Shown piece after piece: positions 1-13,200 of a DNA stretch of 64,000 bases (positions are counted from its first letter, which is position 1; each line of letters begins with the position of its first letter). The notes below the pieces were generated by a model, which was not told the origin of the DNA, did not search any database, and saw only the letters and a program-made list of their open reading frames with translations. The DNA lies in NCBI GenBank assembly GCA_037975125.1, contig JAJQOW010000022.1, positions 1,250,001 through 1,314,000 on the forward strand. The letters are read 5' to 3'. The DNA is from Latrodectus hesperus (lineage: Eukaryota > Arthropoda > Arachnida > Araneae > Theridiidae). The position numbers were made by a program, and so were the translations under genes.

Positions 1-290
1 CGACCGATTGGCTGAGTGGTTAGCGTTTCGGACTCCTGAGCTGAGGTCCCGGGTTCGAATCCCGGTTCGGGCATGGATGTTTCTTTCCTTCTCTGTTCTC
101 TCTGTCCTTTCTTCTGTGATGATGTATGAATGTGGCCCACCCTATAAACGGGTTTGTGGTGGTATGAAGCGGGTAACGCTACTCGCCTCCGTGACTTGGT
201 TCACAGGTGCCCGCTGGGTAACGACAAATGAGTAGCAGTCTCAGGCCTTGTTGTGGCATAGGGTTCAACCCTTTGTGTCCACCATTGGAA
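1..290 (+). mobile_element. SINE family D (tRNA-headed), left end at window edge
   Basis: It has a Pol III A box (tggctgagtgg) and B box (ggttcgaatcc) in the tRNA-like head, then a body with accctataaacgggt and gtgcccgctgggtaacgac-like blocks. It matches the copies at 36629 and 51457. The 5' target duplication, if any, is outside the window. Short ORFs inside are not genes. Confidence 0.85.
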
Positions 291-1230
291 AAAATTTCAG
301 TTATTTGCAACTTCTCAGATGTTACTTCATGTATTGAGTACTTTTTAGCATTTGAATTTTCTATTCACTTTTATTAAATCTGGATTTAGAACAAATGACG
401 ATAATTTTAACGTAAAATAATATATTTTCATGTTAACGACAACATCAAACTGGCATGGAAATATGGTTAATGCTCTGTGCTTTAATTCAATAGTATTATG
501 TTCGATTCTCACATAGTTCGTTGGTATTTGAAGTAGTTTGAAATTCCCTTCAAAAATGCAGCCATTGTGTGCAAAAAAACCAAATTTAAAGGGACAATTA
601 AATTGATTACAAAAATGGAGTAAGCAAATAGTTAATTTGCATTCGAATCCTTGACCAAAATAAGAATATTTATCAATATTGATCTATGTTGAACTTTTTT
701 GATTACGTTTGATACATTTTTACAACAATAACTATGAAACTACATTTCAAATGTCCCTAATCACACATTTTTAACTTTTTGTGCATTGTAAGTATAATAC
801 ATATCAATTTGACGCAGAAAATGAATTGGGAAATAATATCATTTTATTTTTTTAACATATAATTTATCTATTTATTCAATAGAAAATGAGCTATTATGTA
901 AAAAAATTTTAAATAAAAATAATAAAACTTTTATTTATTTATCACTGTTAAAGTTACATTTCATATCATTGATGTATTTTGTAGCGATACTTTACGATAC
1001 ATCTATTTATATTTTAAAATGTGATACATCTCAACCAAAAAATATAAACTGAAAAATCAAAAAAATGAAAATTCAAAAGAAATATCCTTGTTTGTTTTGA
1101 ATTTTCACTTTTTTTTTATTAAAAATAAAACTTTAATGAATAATAGCTTGATAAAAAAAGAGATAAATATGAATTTAATACAAAACAGAATAAAACTCAC
1201 AAAATATTTTCAAGAACATTTTAAATCCTT

Positions 1231-1402
1231 GTTTGTTTGTCGCTCTACGGTCACCTTTTTACACACGAGGGCTAATTAGACCGGGACCTACGGTTTAAAG
1301 TAGATTCTGAAACACTACAAACATCCATGCCCAAGGTGGGATTCGAACACACGAACTGTTGAACCGAAGGCAAGAGCGCTTATCATTCGGCTGCCAGCTA
1401 GA
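1231..1402 (-). mobile_element. SINE family H (tRNA-headed), full copy
   Basis: A perfect 14-bp target duplication, cattttaaatcctt, lies at 1217-1230 and 1403-1416. On the minus strand the element reads a tRNA-like head with B box gtgttcgaatccc and gggcatggatgt, then a short body ending gagcgacaaacaaacaa. At 172 bp it is the shortest complete SINE in the window. Confidence 0.88.
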
Positions 1403-1472
1403 CATTTTAAATCCTTAATAGGACGAGGAGAAAAAGAGAAAGAATTTAAATGGTCCTTTCCGATTTAAAGTA

Positions 1473-1544
1473 TTTTAAGCCGTAGGTCCTGGTCTAATTA
1501 GCTCTCGTGTGCCAAAAATGACCGTTGAGCGACAAACAAACAAA
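1473..1544 (+). mobile_element. SINE family H, 5'-truncated copy
   Basis: This is only the 3' 72 bp of the family H body, in opposite orientation to the copy at 1231. It is flanked by a perfect 13-bp duplication, ccgatttaaagta, at 1460-1472 and 1545-1557. The truncation with intact 3' end and duplication is the signature of LINE-driven insertion. Confidence 0.87.
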
Positions 1545-2113
1545 CCGATTTAAAGTAACCATAAAAGAAATGCTTTGTCTTGTCTTTTTTATTTTGCTTT
1601 TTCTTCTGTTCTATTGTCAACGTTTTAATGGCTTGCATCAATGGAAAACGGGTTTTCAAACCGATGCTTAGGTCCTTATATAAGAAATCGTTTTATTAAC
1701 AATGTGAGCTTTCCCTCAGACATTCGATGGTGAATTTCGCCTTGTTTGCTGCCGCTCTAATAATGCGATTTGAAAGCAAGCATCTATAATTCGTGGACAA
1801 GTCGGATTTACGATGTCGTAATTAATTGTGAGTGATGAAGATGAAACGTTATCTGACGTCATAGATACTTTAAGCCAATGAAAATTGCAATAAAGGGACG
1901 CAATCATGATCTCACATGGAATGATAGAAACAACGACTTTATGGTTAACAACTTCGCTAAATCTCTTTATCGTAACGGTTAAAAATAGCAATTTGTAAAT
2001 GCTTTTCAAACATTGCCTTCTCCAAACAATGACTGAATGATCTTTCCTCTTTAATAGTAGTTTTGATCTCTATTGACCATCATCTTTCTATTTCTGTTAT
2101 CACTGAAATTAAT

Positions 2114-2391
2114 GCCGCCCAACTTGCCTAGTGGTCAGCGTGTCTGACTGCGGATAAGGAGTTTCTGGGTTCGAATCCCGGTTCGGGCATGGATACACTT
2201 TCTCTCTCTATCTATCCTGTCTTTGTCCTTTCCTTGTATGAATGAGGTGTGAATGGTTGCCTACCCTATAAACGGGTCCCTATGGCATGTGTGTACTGAG
2301 GAAGTCAGACTCCACACCTAAATATGGTTCAGTTGGAAAAGTAGAGCAGCGCACCCCATGTTGCCAGCCGGGCTGGCATACGACAACAACA
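2114..2391 (+). mobile_element. SINE family A (tRNA-headed), full copy
   Basis: The head starts gccgcccaacttg, followed by a box-A-like tagtggtcagcg and B box ggttcgaatcc. The body has ctatcctgtctttgtcc and accctataaacgggtcc blocks and ends in an acgacaacaacaa tail. A 12-bp perfect duplication, actgaaattaat, lies at 2102-2113 and 2392-2403. Confidence 0.92.
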
Positions 2392-2782
2392 ACTGAAATT
2401 AATCTGTCTATAAAACTACTGTCGCTGATTTCCGTCTTTTATTCAAACAAGCTGTATCCTTCTTCTTTTGAGATTCTTTGTAATATTATTAGCGCTATGC
2501 TCATCAAAAAAAAAAGAGTTTTATTCTGAGAAGTAAAAATACCTAGCAATGTTTTAGAAAACCAAGAAAAAAAGTAAATATCTTCCAATTTTGTATATTC
2601 GTCATATATGGAAAAACAAGTTCTAAATATTTTAATAGCAAACAGTTAAAGTGCTATTGAAATTGCATCCCTGTTTCTATGAAAACGGGAAATTTGATAA
2701 TTGCACGTATTTTTTGCTTTTTAATTCTTAGTAAATACTCTTATATATGTCATACAGATATTTATTATTAGGAATTTGTATT

Positions 2783-2992
2783 TCCTCCCTCTCCAGATCA
2801 ATGTCAAAATTAAGGGAGTGGATACTCCGGTGGTGCCATCTATCGGAGGAGTCATAGAGCAAAGTCGTACTTTCAACTTTGTGGTGCTCTGGTTAAACGA
2901 AAGACTATTGACTTAAATTCGCTTAGCCAACGGTATAGCAAGCTTGGCTTGTCCAAGTGCTATAAGTAACAACAACAGCAACAGAAATTTGT
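2783..2992 (+). mobile_element. SINE family C, 5'-truncated
   Basis: This has the 3' part of family C, from the ccatctatcggagga block through agagcaaagtcgtacttt to the aacaacaacagcaac tail. Near-matching flanks (aggaatttgtatt at 2770-2782, agaaatttgtaat at 2993-3005) look like a 13-bp target duplication with two changes. Confidence 0.8.
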
Positions 2993-4643
2993 AATAAAAT
3001 GTATAATTAAGAGCACTTTAAGCCCTCCCTCAAAATACGCTACTCTTAATTTCTGAATGTTGCATTTCTATCTTGTTATTTATTTGTGATGTGAGTGCTT
3101 GAGAATTTTACACCTTTATGAGTTGTTATAACTTGAAGTTTTGAAGCCCAAACTCATTCAGGTATGCTATCCATGTGAGCGATAGTAATATATATTTCAT
3201 ATTCACATCTACATGCTAATGCAACCTCTACATTAAATAAAAAGGGGTAAATACGAAAAATAGTATTGGCACCTGTATACTTAATTTAAATATTATTTCA
3301 CAAAATATTATATTTGTATGTAAATCATAGTTCCACAGGATTATCCCACAGCAAGAAAAGATAGTTTAATTATCCCAGTCAAAGGAAATAAAGGTTTAAA
3401 AATCATAAAAAGAAAAAAAATATCAAATAATAATCGAATATATTTTATAGCTGTTAATATCAGAAGCAAAATTAAAAAATTAGTTTCATTCTTTTTTTTC
3501 AAACAAAATTTTTAAATATTAATTTTTCTTTTGAAATTTTCCACAATTAAAGATATTTTTTATTAAATTAAAATAAAGAAAACTTGAGTTAATTTAGACA
3601 TTTTCATCTAAAACATTTCAGCATGGTTAAGGTATAATTAAGTTATAAATATTTTAATAAGTTATAATTAAGTTATAATAAACTGTATCTAAAACATTCT
3701 TTTAATATGCATGTTACAAAAATATTTCCATGTAGATTTCTGCTTTAACCATGCAGAAAAAATGGGGATGCATGCTTTTAATTGACCTAAAAAGCAAACA
3801 AGCTTGTGACAATAACTTGGAAAAGCATTAAAGTGATATTAATCTCTCTGGCTTTGAAAAGTATATCTATAACAATAATTTATACCAAATCCTCATTAAA
3901 CCAAAGATTTTAGCTTGCCGTTTTTTTTCTGGCTATTTTAGTTCTGTTAGCTGTGCATAAAATATAAAATTATTAAATATTGTATAAAAGAGCTTAGTAA
4001 TCCTCTCTCTCAAAATTTATCTTTTTTCAAATGTTCTGCAAAATGTTGCATAATTAATAAAATGAGATACAATAAATATTTACTGAAAATATTTGACAAA
4101 TTTCAAATGTTTGCCTTTCGTTCTTGTCAAATCAAGATAAGTGCTTGCTTATTTCATAGTTTGTTTGCTTTTAGAAAATCGTTTTCATTAATAAGTTGTA
4201 TACGAAACTCCTTTTTATAATTTAGATTAAAAGAGACAAGATATTGGAATTATGAATATTAAGATGAATAGTAAATAAAACATTTAAATGTTAAATAGTG
4301 AAAGATGCGAAAACGAATTTAGGTAAAAAATTTATTGACCTCATATTTAACTTATAGATGAGTATTTGAATAAAATTATAAATTTGAATATCATTTATCA
4401 TCAACATTATAAAATGATTAACTGAAAAAATTAATTTCATATCAATGGTAGGAAAATTAATATATTATATTTAAATAAAATATAAATCTGCTTAAAATGG
4501 AAAATAGTCACTAAATTATTTATTAAATATTTGCATATCAGGCATATAACTTTTAAATATTCTTCCTGCATTATAATTAATAAGTTTTCCGTACTTTTGT
4601 TATGACCATTTTTCCTTTAAAAACACGGTTATTAATTACTGTT

Positions 4644-4693
4644 TATATATATATATATCTATGTATGTGTATATATACATATGTGTATATATA

Positions 4694-4751
<58 letters not shown>

Positions 4752-4786
4752 TATATATACATATATACATATAGATACATATATAC

Positions 4787-4879
<93 letters not shown>
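4644..4879. repeat. (TA)n-rich microsatellite block
   Basis: TA runs (about 4700-4746 and 4796-4879) with TACA/TATG interruptions. Open frames here are artefacts. Confidence 0.96.
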
Positions 4880-4883
<4 letters not shown>

Positions 4884-5230
4884 TTCGACTTAAATTAGTT
4901 TGTTAATATTTTATATATTATATACATATTTTAAACATAACATGTATGCTATTAATGAGAAATGTAATAGAATCAAAAGAAAATGTAATAATGAAACACT
5001 GTTTGCTTCTTATTTAAAATATATTGTTTTTTCTTTAGAATTTAAAGATAATAAAAATTTCTGCATATATTATTTTTAATAAATGCCGTAGAAACAGATA
5101 CTCTCAACAAAAAAAATGAGGTTTTTCCAAAGATGACTTAAATTTTAGAGACAAAATAATCACAGTAATATAAATTGAAATATGAGCTCTATAATATATC
5201 TCAGACACTAGTTTTAAAGAAGTCCAAGAA

Positions 5231-5460
5231 TTCTAAGGTTTGGCATAGTCTAGTGGTTTGGAACAGACTTTTTCAGAGTTAAACACGTCGGGTTCGATCC
5301 CACCTTCTGTCGAACAGCGGAAGGTGGTTGCCTTCTGTATGCCCATCTGTTTGAAGAAAGCTTATTGTTATCTGGATTCCATCCCTTTCCTCCGCTGAAT
5401 GGGATCTGTGGAAAATCCTTCCAGAGCGCAAAAAAGACTTTAAAAAATCTTTAAAGCAAC
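5231..5460 (+). repeat. tRNA-like SINE fragment (type E)
   Basis: A tRNA-like head (tagtctagtggtttgg, B box cgggttcgatccc) is followed by a GC-richer stretch to about 5460. It differs from the common SINE families here. The borders are approximate and no duplication was found. Confidence 0.5.
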
Positions 5461-5511
5461 TTTAGGATGCCCATCAATTGTGTCAAATTGCAAGAAATTT
5501 GTAAAGCAATT

Positions 5512-5790
5512 GCCGCCCAACTTGTCTAATGGTCAGTGTGCCTGACTGCGGATAAAGAGGTCCTGGGTTCGAATCCCGGTTCGGGCATGGATGTACTTTT
5601 TCTCTCTATCTATCCTGTTTTTGTCCCTTCCTTGTATGCATGAGGTGTGAATGGTTGCCTATCCTATAAACGGGTCCCTATGGCATGTGTGTACTGAGGA
5701 AGTCGGACTCCACACCAAAATAGGGTTCAGTTGGAAAAGTGGAGCAGCGCACCCCATATTCCCAGCCTAGCTGGCACACGACAACGACAT
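5512..5790 (+). mobile_element. SINE family A, full copy
   Basis: Full head, body and acacgacaacgaca tail. The flanks taaagcaatt (5502-5511) and taaagcagtt (5793-5802) give a 10-bp duplication with one change. Confidence 0.88.
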
Positions 5791-7240
5791 TATAAAGCAG
5801 TTGTTTCAATTACCTCATTACGACAGTATATGAAATATGTTTTTAACCGAGTCTTAATATAAGTTTGATTTTTTTGGTGGGAAGGGGAATATAACTTGAA
5901 AACGTTTTTTCTGGGTCGTATTTTTTTTCCTATGTCGTCGTTAAACGGTTACAGTTTTTTGTAATTGTAACTGCTTGGCAAGAGAAAAAAATAGTTTTAA
6001 TATTTACATGGTGATAATATTTATGTAGATTAAATAAGAAAAGTTGAATATGATTTTTAGTTTTGCAAGAAAATTGTTAAGTTTCAAACACTTTGAAAAC
6101 TATACTTTAAATATTTGAAAAAGTTTAATTTCCGTTATAACATTTTTAGACTTTGAAAATTTTGTACACACCTACTAAATAATTTCTGTCTGCATAATAT
6201 GCTTTTAAAAAAAGCAGAACTTCTCATGCGCTTAAGTTATCTAAACTATAAATTAAAAAGCATTATCGTATCTCTTAATTCTATATTCATAATCCATTGC
6301 ATAACTATTTTTAAGCGAATAGTTATCATACTTGAATAGTAATTACTTATTATTATTTTATCTTCATGAAAATTACGCATTAAAATAAAAATGGCTCTTA
6401 CAGGGCTCTTGATCATTTTAATCCATACATAAAAAGAAAAATTAAGTTTTAACAACGAAATTTAATTAAATCAACTTCTAAGATATTAAAATAGAAGAGT
6501 ATAAAATAGGATAAATAGGATAAAATAATTGACTCTCAAAGAAATTAAAAGAAGTTATTTTAAATAAGAAGAGCCTTGATTGTCTTTTTTTTTTCATCAT
6601 TTTCTTTCGAAAATCTGAGTTTTCGAGAAGTTAAACATTGACTCTTGCTAAATTAATACTGCACAAACATTAATTTTTCTAGTAATACTTTCGAATTGAA
6701 TAAGAAAATTTCACCATTTTCTTTAGGATCCTGATTTTTAAAAGCTTAAATGATCAATATTCGAGTTGAAGGTAATTCATAGTGTGTCTATGTTGATAAA
6801 AATGAAAAATAAATAAACTCTGACGTGCTTGAGAAATAAAAAACATGAATTATTCATATATTTTTATGTATAGAATGTAATATAAAACATGAATTATATA
6901 GCTGCATAAATCAATTTTTTTATTTAAATAGTAATCTTATGAAAACATAAACTGGTTTGTAAATTAGAATAAAAAAATCTAAGTTAAATATATTATTTAA
7001 ATTATATAGACGTAATTATTTATGACAAAGAGGCACTAGAGTACGATACTAACACAAACGAAATCATTTCACTGATAGAATACATACACATTAATAAATC
7101 CAAGCCGCTATTTCTTTAAAGGTGTGACAACCAAAATAAAAAAGTGCAAGCTCAGTTGTCGAAGACTCATTTGATAATGCTACGAAATTAGGAAGGAAAA
7201 TGCATCTTAGTTGTCAATAAAAAGATTTATTTAATGGCGT

Positions 7241-7685
7241 GAGCTCCAGTGGCTCAGTAGCTTCACGCCGCTTCCCGTAAGCTCAGCAAAGTGAAGCCTC
7301 ATTTGCCGCGGGCAGTGGTTGGGAGGGTGACCACGGTGTACTCTCCTTCACTGGGTTGCTGGAGCTCCGTGAGTTGGGGACGTGTCCACGTTAATCTGTG
7401 ACGTCCAAAGTCCTTCCGTTGGTGTGTCGTGGATGTGGAGAGGAGGGTGCCTGCTCAGGTCTGGCCTCGTCACCTGACCGTGGTTCATAATGACGAGGCA
7501 CCTTAAAAAGAGCAAATTCGTATTTTCACCTTCGTGGTGCTCTGATCCAAACGAAAGACTTTGACTTTCATTTGGACAAACGAAAGACCAAACGAAAGAA
7601 GAAGTCTATTGACTTAATTCGCACTGCCAAAGGCAAAAGCGAGCTTGGCTTGTCCATGTGTCATAGGAAAACAACAACAACAACA
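7241..7685 (+). mobile_element. SINE family B, full-length copy
   Basis: Flanked by a perfect 12-bp duplication, atttaatggcgt, at 7229-7240 and 7686-7697. The 445-bp element begins gagctccagtggctcagtag, which contains an A-box-like tggctcagtag; no clear B box is seen. It then has a GC-rich middle (ggacgtgtccacgttaatct) and a 3' part (gtgctctgatccaaacgaaa, gcttggcttgtcca, caacaacaac tail) shared with family C. There is a small internal duplication near 7560-7605. Confidence 0.85.
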
Positions 7686-8286
7686 ATTTAATGGCGTATA
7701 TCATCAATAACCCGTGATATAGTTCTAGCGAAAATCATTAATAATTCGTGATACGATATAAATTTACTAAATGCAAGTTTTGCTTCACACAAATTATAAT
7801 AACAAAGTAGTTTATTTCTTTAAAATTACATGCATTCTGTCACTGCTATTTAATATTCAAAAAATATTATGCAAATACTTGAAATTTTAGAAATGGCATG
7901 TGAATTTTTCAATTGTAAAATCATATTTTAATTTTAATAATAAAATCATAATTTTAAATTAATATTTTTTCTCCATAATTGTTTTCTGGTATGTGTATTA
8001 TTACATCTATATTATTTACACAATTTATTGACTACTATAAATATAATATAATGAAACATTTTCCTTAATTATACTGTGCTTTCAGAAGGAATGCCTTACG
8101 TACGTTTTTAAATTTTGGTAACTAAGAATAAAATAAGTTTGCAAAATAACAAGTAGATCAATTTAATTATTTCTGCCCTGTATTTCGAAAATAAATCAAA
8201 ATATAAATAAAACTTTTAGATGATAGAATGGGATTAATTGATTGTTTAAAACTGTTAGTACTGGAATTTCATCCATTAAAGTAGTT

Positions 8287-8559
8287 GTTGTTGTCGTGTG
8301 GCAGCTAAGCTGACAATATGGGGTGCGCTGCTCCACTTTTCCAACTGAACCATATTTAGGTGTTGATTCCGACTTCCTCAGTACACACATGGCATAGGTA
8401 CCCGTTTATAGGGTCAGCAACCATTCACAACACATTCACACAAGGAAAGGACAAAGACAAGATAGGTAGAGAAAGTAAATCCATGCCCGAACCGGGATTC
8501 GAACCCAGGACCTCCCTATCCGAGGTCAGACATGCTGACCACAAGACAAGTTGGGTGGC
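8287..8559 (-). mobile_element. SINE family A, full copy
   Basis: Family A in reverse orientation, with a perfect 12-bp duplication, attaaagtagtt, at 8275-8286 and 8560-8571. The ORFs on both strands here are accidental readings of the SINE. Confidence 0.92.
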
Positions 8560-8689
8560 ATTAAAGTAGTTATTCATCACATATGCTGGAGCTGTCTCCG
8601 AATCTAGATTCAAAATTTTTCAATAGTTTTGACCCAGTCTTGTAAATGCTAAATGAATTATATGGATAAATACACTTTTAAACTTTCCT

Positions 8690-8963
8690 GCTGTTGCTGT
8701 AGTTACTTATGACATTTGGACAAGCGAAACTCATTATACCGTTGGATATGCGAATTTAAGGCTTTCGTTTAACCAGAGATTCATGCAGGTGAAACACATC
8801 TTTGCCTCTGATAGATGGCAGAACCAGATAATCCACTTCCTCAATTTTGACTTCGTTCTGTAGAGAGAGGAAATTTTCTCCAGACCATTACACCCATGGT
8901 AACTTTTAAACGGCTGACCACAGGACTTTCTCAATTCCACATATTTAACGCGAGGACGTATAT
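8690..8963 (-). mobile_element. SINE family C, diverged and truncated copy
   Basis: The reverse complement carries the gcttgtcc-type tail, the gatagatggca block and the ccattacacccatggtaact block of family C, stopping before the tRNA head. It is more diverged than the other copies. Borders are approximate. Confidence 0.75.
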
Positions 8964-9911
8964 AAAAATATATGTAATTCCAATAATTAACTTATCGCTT
9001 TTCCTAGACAGTTCATAATCAACTAACCTCCACGGACCACACATTTCTTATTACCCAGTATAACATAAATATATAGGATGCAAATATTGATTTTAAATTC
9101 CCTTTACTTGAGACATGAGATTGAAATTAATTCTTTTCTAGTATGAATGAAACAATTGTTCATAAAAAAATAATGTTGAATGTTGATGAAAAAAATTATT
9201 TCTTGTTTTCATGTTCTAAAAGGCTAATTATATACTTCTACTTTAAAATTCTTGTTTCCTATTGTGACCAATATTAAGAAAACACCTTTTTATAAAGCTT
9301 GTTTCACAGTATTTTTATTCCCCTTTATAATCAATAAAAAATAATCCACAACTCAAATAGCCTTGAATACCATAAGTTGTATAAGTCAACAATAAAAAAT
9401 TGTATATTTTCTTCTGAACATATGCAAGGCACTAAATTGAAGTACTAACACGACTTTATTAATCATTTTATGTCTCCTCTCTAGTTTCTATTCCCATTTG
9501 AAACTGTAAAAAGAAAATTTTTATGTAACTCTTTTATGTTACATCGAAACGCACTTGCAATTTTGAGTTTGAACATACTGAACTTATAATTAGTGGGGAG
9601 CTGTTCAGTCTTTAATTCACTATTTAGTATTTACTATTCCTATTTTGGACATGGATGTTTCTAATGACCTACATCACACCGGAAACCATTGTAGATTATT
9701 TACATTGAATTGTGAAATACATTGTCAGTTAGTCGTTGCTTAAGAAAAGCAAAAGCAGTATGACAATTTAGACCAAATCAAAAATTCAATTTGAATGCAG
9801 TTGCACACTTAATATTTTACGTTTATTCTATCCATACCCCCTAACGGAAACATAAGGCAGTTAAAAAAGGGAATCTTGTCTTATTTAATGTCCATGTCTA
9901 CATAAACATAA

Positions 9912-11235
9912 AATGCACATGTCTACTGTAAGCAAGATTGGCAATTTCTTGTCACAACATTTTTTTAAATATAAATGATTCTCTTTTTAGTGTTACTTCA
10001 TTTGATTTGATTAGCATAGTTTATCATACAAATTCTAGTTTTAGAATGAAAATTCTAGCAATGAATCATTTCAAACATTTGATGCACATGTCTACTGTAA
10101 GCAAGGCTGGCAATTTCTTGTGTGTCAACATTTTAAATATAAATAATTCTCCTTTTTAGTGTTACTTCATTTGATTTGATTAGCATAGTTTATCATACAA
10201 ATTCTAGTTTTAGAGTGAAAATTCTAGCAATGAATCATTTCAAACATTTGATGCACATGTCTACTGTAAGCAAGACTGGCAATTTCTTGTGTGTCAACAT
10301 TTTAAATATAAATGATTCTCCTTTTTAGTGTTACTTCATTTGATTTGATTAGCATAGTTTATCATACAAATTCTAGTTTTCGAGTGAAAATTCTAGCAAT
10401 GAATCATTTCAAACATTTGATGCACATGTCTACTGTAAGCAAGACTGGCAATTTCTTGTGTGTCAACATTTTAAATATAAATGATTCTCCTTTTTTGTGT
10501 TACTTCATTTGATTTGATTAGCATAGTTTATCATACAAATTCTAGTTTTCGAGTGAAAATTCTAGCAATGAATCATTTCAAACATTTGATGCACATGTCT
10601 ACTGTAAGCAAGACTGGCAATTTCTTGTGTGTCAACATTTTAAATATAAATGATTCTCCTTTTTAGTGTTACTTCATTTGATTTGATTAGCATAGTTTAT
10701 CATACAAATTCTAGTTTTCGAGTGAAAATTCTAGCAATGAATCATTTCAAACATTTGATGCACATGTCTACTGTAAGCAAGACTGGCAATTTCTTGTGTG
10801 TCAACATTTTAAATATAAATGATTCTCCTTTTTAGTGTTACTTCATTTGATTTGATTAGCATAGTTTATCATACAAATTCTAGTTTTCGAGTGAAAATTC
10901 TAGCAATGAATCATTTCAAACATTTGATGCACATGTCTACTGTAAGCAAGACTGGCAATTTCTTGTGTGTCAACATTTTAAATATAAATGATTCTCCTTT
11001 TTAGTGTTACTTCATTTGATTTGATTAGCATAGTTTATCATACAAATTCTAGTTTTAGAGTGAATATTCTAGCAAAGAATCATTTCAAACATTTAATGCA
11101 CATGTCTACTGTAAGCAAGACTGGCAATTTCTTGTCAACCTTTTTTTAAATATAAATGATTTTCCTGTTTAATGTTACTTCATTATCCATACAAATTCTA
11201 ATTTTAAAATGAATACCCTAGCAATGAATTAAACC
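9912..11235 (+). repeat. 169-bp tandem satellite, about 7.8 copies
   Basis: The unit starts atgcacatgtctactgtaag and recurs at 9912, 10082, 10251, 10420, 10589, 10758, 10927 and 11096, the last partial. The inner units from about 10251 are nearly identical; the outer ones are diverged, with small indels. Each unit yields the same 61-codon reading frame, but 169 is not divisible by three and the frame stops in every unit, so this is not a coding array. Confidence 0.95.
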
Positions 11236-11912
11236 CCAATTTCAAGTAACATTTGCTTACACAATAATGTTACGAAAAATAATCTAACCCAGTAAAATAT
11301 TCTTCAATCTTTCCAAAATTCTTCATGGCCTTTTCAGAGCCAAATTTGGCGATCAAAATTCTGTTAAACGTTACGCATTCTGAGACTTTTCAAGAAGTAG
11401 AACCTAAGGAAATGCGTTGTCAGGAATTCCCCACTTAAACCGACTTCAAATGCATAGCCAAGTCACGAAGAAGGCCTTTGCCACTGCAGTAATCAAAGTC
11501 CTTAACCACATTTCATTTTAAAAGCTAGTGAATTTCAAACGAATGTCTGACGCTCCTGCATAATTAATTCCGATAATAATTCATTTGGAGTGAGAAATAA
11601 GTTGCTAGTAATTTAGAATCACTTTCATCTGGTGACAAGATTAGATGTCGCCAAGGGTGTGTGAGATGCTTCAAGTTCCTTTCAAATAAATTCATGGCTA
11701 CGGAAAGGAGGGAACTTTAAATTGTTATTAAATTGATTAAATAATAAGGTATATTATAATATATAGAGAAATTTACTGCTTAAAGTGAATAAAGTTCTTA
11801 GCCATATTTGTCTTATGTATCAAATATTGATATTTTGTTCACTTTGAAAAAATTCCATTAGGAGCAAAAGCCATTGTGTCTATTTTTAATACAGTATTAA
11901 CAAAAACTTTTT

Positions 11913-12194
11913 GTTTGTTTGTTGTCGTGTGCCAGCTAGGCTGGCAACATGGAGTGCACTGCTCCACTTTTCCAACTGAACTATATTTTGGTGTGGAGTC
12001 CGACCTTCTAAGTACACACATGCCATAGGAACCCGTTTATAGGGTAGGCAACCATTCACACCTCATTCATACACAGAAAGGACAAAGACAGAATAGATAG
12101 AGAGAGAAAGTACATCCATGCCCGAACCGGGATTCGAACCCAGGACCACCTTATCCGCAGTCAGGCACACTGACCACTTAACAAGATGGGCGGC
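11913..12194 (-). mobile_element. SINE family A, full copy
   Basis: Family A reversed, from the tgttgtcgtgtgccag tail to the head complement ending gatgggcggc. No clear duplication is visible, so the insertion is probably older. Confidence 0.87.
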
Positions 12195-12925
12195 AAGAAA
12201 AATTTTAAAACTTTGATATAAAATTCTTTTTAATAAAATTTTATTTATAGTATAAAAATGGCAACAAAAACATTTCTGATAAATGAAAATCATTTTTTTT
12301 TCTATTTTACATTAGCTGTTCACCGCGACAGCATGGAATACAGAGAAAATAATTAATAACTGTTAGGTATAACATATTTTGTTCTAGAGGTATACGCATT
12401 TTGACTTTGTTTACGATATTCTATTAAACATAAAAGGCTTAAAATGTGTTGATGAAAAGCTTCAATTGTTAATATTTTCCTTCGATTTATATATCATTTG
12501 GCGACCTTATCATTTACGCTGTCGAAATGAAAAATACCAACATTTTTTTTATTTCTTTCCCTGTCATTAGAAATCTACAAGGTATTATCGGTAAAAGAAT
12601 GTAGTTTCTTCTGAAGCGAGTTAAAAAAATAGAACTTTATAAACTTATATCTTAAATCATGTAACAAATGAAATGCCTCTGCTTTTGGTTAATGTTCTTA
12701 GACAAAATCAATGCAAATAATTGGTAGATTAGTGTTTATAAAAAATATTTTAAGCTGTAGATAATGGTTAGAACTACTGCCCTCATCTCAATAATTCATG
12801 GACTTTAAAACATGTTGGGCATGAATATTTATGATTCTTTATACACTTCAAGATGGATGAGATTCTAAATGATGTAATATTCTCAAACAAATACAAAAAG
12901 TTTATAAATTATAAGAAACTTTTCG

Positions 12926-13200
12926 TCGCCTACCCTGCGTAGTGATCAGAGTGCCTGAATGCGGATAGAGAGGTCCTGGGTTCGAATCCCAGTTCGGGCA
13001 TGCATGTATTTCCTCTCTCTGTCTATCTTGTCTTGGTCCTTTTTTTGTATGAATGGTTGCCTACCCTATAAACGGGTCCCTATGATATGTGTGTACTGAG
13101 GAAGTCGGACTCCACACCAAAATATAGTTCAGTTGGAAAAGTGGAGCAGCGCACCCTATATTGTCAGCCTGGCTGGCACAAAAAAAAGACAACAACAACA
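12926..13200 (+). mobile_element. SINE family A, diverged copy
   Basis: Head cgcctaccctgcgtagtgat, B box ggttcgaatcc, full body and an aaaaaaaagacaacaacaac tail. The start is altered from the family consensus and no convincing duplication was found. Confidence 0.85.

Noticed and set aside
10312..11004. Series of identical 61-codon reading frames
   Set aside because: They arise because the 169-bp satellite unit repeats. The unit length is not a multiple of three, each frame stops within its unit, and there is no domain or splice signal.
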